From Neisseriaceae bacterium (lineage in GTDB: Bacteria > Pseudomonadota > Gammaproteobacteria > Burkholderiales > Neisseriaceae), in assembly GCA_017446355.1 (NCBI GenBank), contig JAFSQZ010000234.1, forward strand, positions 1 through 5,540: DNA of 5,540 nucleotides, written 5' to 3'. Position numbers and translations under genes: made by a program. A model generated the notes under the pieces. The model did not search any database. It was not told the origin of the DNA and saw nothing but the letters and a program-made list of their open reading frames with translations. Shown here piece by piece: positions 4,019 through 5,540 of the stretch; position 1 is the stretch's first letter; each line of letters starts with the position of its first letter.

Positions 4019-5197
4019 ATGATGAGCAAAAAACGATTTAACTTAATAATTTTGTACCTTTGCACCATTTTAACCATTGGTGTGATGTACGCGCCACAGC
4101 CTTTACAACCTCATTTTGAGCAAATGTTAAACATCAGCAAAGCGCAAGCAACTTTTTTCACCACCGCCATTTTAATTCCGCTTTCTTTTTCGTCCATTTT
4201 CTATGGTTATTTATTAGAAAAAGTTTCCATACGCAAGCTGTTAATCACGACCTTTTTTATTTTTTCCATTTCCGAATTTATTTTTGCATCGGTTTCATCG
4301 TATTCCTATTTAATTGCCGTTAGAATTGTGCAAGGTTTTGTCGCGCCTGCCGCGTTAACCAGCATTATGTCTTATATTTCGCATACTTCATCTAAAAACG
4401 ACATTGGCAAAGCCATTGGTGCATACATTGGTATGACCATTGCAGGCGGATTTTTAGGACGATTATTAGCAGGATTTTTTACCGATGTTTTTGGTTGGCG
4501 ATTTTTCTTTTATGTATTAAGCATAGCTTTATTGATGGTTGCCATTTTATTAACCAAAACGCTGGACGAAGTGCAAAATACTTTTGTTAAACCCAAATTA
4601 GGTTACATTCCCAAGATATTGTCCATCAAACGAAATTTATATATTTTCACCGCGATTTTCGGTTTATTTTTTGTTTTTCAGGCAACTTTAAACGTTTTGC
4701 CCTTTGAGTTAAAAAGATTAGAAGGCGCGTTTAGCGGTTCCAAAACAGGTTTTATGTATGTCGGTTACATTGTGGGCGTATTTGTTTCATTTAACGTTGC
4801 CCGCATCGTCAAAATATTCAGGCAGCCTGAAAATGCAGTATTATTTGGTTTATTGGTTTACTTTATTTCATTGCAATTTTTGCATATTGAACAATTTTCA
4901 ATGTTGTTTTTATCAATGATTGTTTTTTATTTTGGCAGTTTCACTGCCCATTCAGTTGCCACGTCATACATCAATAAAAAAACATCATCGCATAAACCGA
5001 TTACCAATGGTATGTACATCAGTTCTTATTATTGTGGCGGTGCATTAGGCAGTTTCCTGCCAGGTTTTATTTATTCCGCTTTCGGTTGGCACGTTTTTTT
5101 AACGGTATTAAGTATTTTTATTCTTATCTCCATTACATTGATTTATCAGCTTAAACGTTATGAAAACAATAAACGCAACAACATTCAGGCAGCCTGA
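4019..5197 (+). CDS. Major facilitator superfamily transporter (DHA1 / YnfM-like exporter)
   Basis: This 392-residue inner-membrane protein has about twelve hydrophobic segments in two halves joined by a hydrophilic loop near 180-205. The first helix leads into MYAPQPLQPHF (23-33), the pattern of the YnfM-type drug/metabolite efflux branch. RIVQGFVAPA (102-111) in helix 4 carries the conserved R-x-x-Q-G, and GGFLGRLLAGFFTDVFGWR (143-161) resembles the exporter motif at the helix 5-6 region. GALGSFLPGF and FGWHVF near 341-360 mirror this in the second half. The substrate cannot be predicted. Two ATGs lie in tandem (4019, 4022); neither has a clear ribosome site, so translation may be weak. An in-frame palindromic DUS encodes F-R-Q-P-E (267-271) in a cytoplasmic-type loop. 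Another overlaps the 3' end, supplying the final Q-A-A and the TGA stop. Confidence 0.93.
   Translation: MMSKKRFNLIILYLCTILTIGVMYAPQPLQPHFEQMLNISKAQATFFTTAILIPLSFSSIFYGYLLEKVSIRKLLITTFFIFSISEFIFASVSSYSYLIAVRIVQGFVAPAALTSIMSYISHTSSKNDIGKAIGAYIGMTIAGGFLGRLLAGFFTDVFGWRFFFYVLSIALLMVAILLTKTLDEVQNTFVKPKLGYIPKILSIKRNLYIFTAIFGLFFVFQATLNVLPFELKRLEGAFSGSKTGFMYVGYIVGVFVSFNVARIVKIFRQPENAVLFGLLVYFISLQFLHIEQFSMLFLSMIVFYFGSFTAHSVATSYINKKTSSHKPITNGMYISSYYCGGALGSFLPGFIYSAFGWHVFLTVLSIFILISITLIYQLKRYENNKRNNIQAA
4817..4831. repeat. Palindromic DUS inside the MFS gene
   Basis: Exact TTCAGGCAGCCTGAA exactly in codon phase, encoding F-R-Q-P-E in a predicted loop between membrane helices. Confidence 0.88.
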
Positions 5198-5198
5198 A
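5184..5198. repeat. Palindromic DUS containing the MFS stop codon
   Basis: Exact TTCAGGCAGCCTGAA. The TGA at 5195-5197 ends the MFS gene. It is also the uptake element lying 12 bases before hairpin unit 1. Confidence 0.9.
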
Positions 5199-5210
5199 AC
5201 CTTACAAACA

Positions 5211-5247
5211 CGTTATTACGAATGTAGTAATCCCCTTATTTAAAGGG
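5211..5247 (+). repeat. Hairpin repeat unit 1 (upper stem missing)
   Basis: CGTT-ATTAC-GA, then only AT where other units have a stem-loop, then GTA-GTAAT-CCCC and the tail TTATTTAAAGGG. The base stem ATTAC (5215-5219) pairs with GTAAT (5227-5231). Bases 5223-5247 match 5516-5540 of unit 4 at 24 of 25 positions. Confidence 0.75.
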
Positions 5248-5249
5248 TT

Positions 5250-5303
5250 CTCTTTATGATTAGGAGATTGCCACAGTTTGCTTTCGCAAACTTCGCAATG
5301 ACG
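5250..5303 (-). repeat. Hairpin repeat unit 2, inverted
   Basis: On the minus strand: CGTC-ATTGC-GA, upper stem AGTTTGC / GCAAACT with loop GAAA, then GTG-GCAAT-C. On the plus strand the upper stem arms are 5275-5281 and 5286-5292 and the base stem arms 5267-5271 and 5295-5299. It faces unit 1, and their outer ends (CGTTATTACGAA and TTCGCAATGACG) are near inverted repeats. Confidence 0.8.
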
Positions 5304-5317
5304 GTGAAATTTTAGAT

Positions 5318-5332
5318 TTCAGGCAGCCTGAA
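5318..5332. repeat. Palindromic DUS shared by units 2 and 3
   Basis: Exact TTCAGGCAGCCTGAA exactly 14 bases from the CGTC end of unit 2 on one side and 14 bases from that of unit 3 on the other. Confidence 0.9.
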
Positions 5333-5346
5333 AACTTAAAAAAGCG

Positions 5347-5398
5347 CGTCATTGCGAGCATTAACAAAGTTAATGCGTGGCAATCTATTGATTTAAAG
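5347..5398 (+). repeat. Hairpin repeat unit 3
   Basis: CGTC-ATTGC-GA, upper stem GCATTAAC (5358-5365) / GTTAATGC (5369-5376) with loop AAA, then GTG-GCAAT-C and the tail TATTGATTTAAAG. The base stem is ATTGC (5351-5355) with GCAAT (5380-5384). Confidence 0.82.
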
Positions 5399-5455
5399 AA
5401 ACTTTTCTTTATAATAACCAAGATGTTTCAGGTTTTGGCTTTCGCCGAATGTTGT

Positions 5456-5470
5456 TTCAGGCAGCTTGAA
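5456..5470. repeat. Variant palindromic DUS before unit 4
   Basis: TTCAGGCAGCTTGAA, one base (C to T) from the perfect palindrome. The linker ACCTTAAACAAACCA then leads to unit 4, close to the ACCTTACAAACA linker before unit 1. Confidence 0.75.
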
Positions 5471-5485
5471 ACCTTAAACAAACCA

Positions 5486-5540
5486 CGTCATTACGAAGTC
5501 TTAACGAAGTAAGACTGTAGCAATCCCCTTATTTAAAGGG
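5486..5540 (+). repeat. Hairpin repeat unit 4 (reaches window edge)
   Basis: CGTC-ATTAC-GA, upper stem AGTCTTA (5497-5503) / TAAGACT (5510-5516) with loop ACGAAG, then GTA-GCAAT-CCCC and the tail TTATTTAAAGGG. The base stem has one A-C mismatch (ATTAC with GCAAT). Confidence 0.8.

Larger units (their letters stand above)
5198..5540. other. Non-coding mosaic of DUS and hairpin repeats
   Basis: No open frame of note exists here. The stretch has four copies of a CGTC-ATTRC-GA hairpin repeat (units 1-4) and three uptake palindromes (5184, 5318, and variant 5456). A partial TTTCAGG (5426-5432) is followed by a small TTTGGC-TTTC-GCCGAA hairpin (5434-5449). The repeat copy at the right edge may continue outside the window. 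Confidence 0.75.

Noticed and set aside
3889..4077. Minus-strand 62-codon frame across the MFS start
   Set aside because: It overlaps the MFS N-terminus and has no ribosome site; the neighbouring frame (3842-3991) looks more protein-like.
5198..5540. CRISPR array
   Set aside because: Repeats are of both orientations, unevenly spaced, with paired stems in place of unique spacers.

Overview
The window comes from a low-GC member of the Neisseriaceae. The main evidence is many DNA uptake sequence (DUS) elements with the core GCTGCCTGAA. Eight are exact copies of the 15-base odd palindrome TTCAGGC-A/T-GCCTGAA, and there are several single copies. This is not the gonococcal/meningococcal GCCGTCTGAA. 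It matches the AGGCTGCCTGAA / AGGCAGCCTGAA dialects described for Simonsiella and Kingella-type organisms. The genes (pgpA, lpxC, ispB) fit a betaproteobacterium with lipopolysaccharide.

Layout. Positions 1-287 hold the 3' end of a lysine-rich repeat protein, followed by a 71-residue conserved-looking small protein (296-511) and a DUS-built terminator. Next comes pgpA (564-1064, phosphatidylglycerophosphatase A) with its terminator. After it are lpxC (1302-2225, minus strand, lipid A deacetylase), tRNA-Arg(CCT) (2532-2606, minus) and ispB (2648-3622, minus, octaprenyl diphosphate synthase). A 396-bp intergenic region with a possible decayed gene end separates ispB from a 12-helix MFS exporter (4019-5197). 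The last 343 bp are a mosaic of DUS elements and four copies of a hairpin repeat, running to the window edge.

The most striking feature is the DNA around lpxC. The perfect DnaA-box 9-mer TTATCCACA occurs three times between pgpA and lpxC and twice between lpxC and tRNA-Arg. A sixth copy, inverted, sits in the likely ispB promoter, and two 8-of-9 copies form the stem of the pgpA terminator. Both flanks of lpxC also carry an identical 23-bp AT-rich sequence, each 24-26 bp after a DnaA box. Its start resembles the E. coli oriC 13-mer. This reads like a two-part replication origin, or another DnaA-binding locus, built around lpxC rather than dnaA; it is an inference that needs genome-wide skew and binding data.

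PgpA (phospholipids), LpxC (lipid A), IspB (quinone side chain) and the MFS transporter all act in or at the envelope, but the layout does not show one shared operon. pgpA and lpxC converge. ispB probably reads into tRNA-Arg, and a strong terminator then insulates lpxC.
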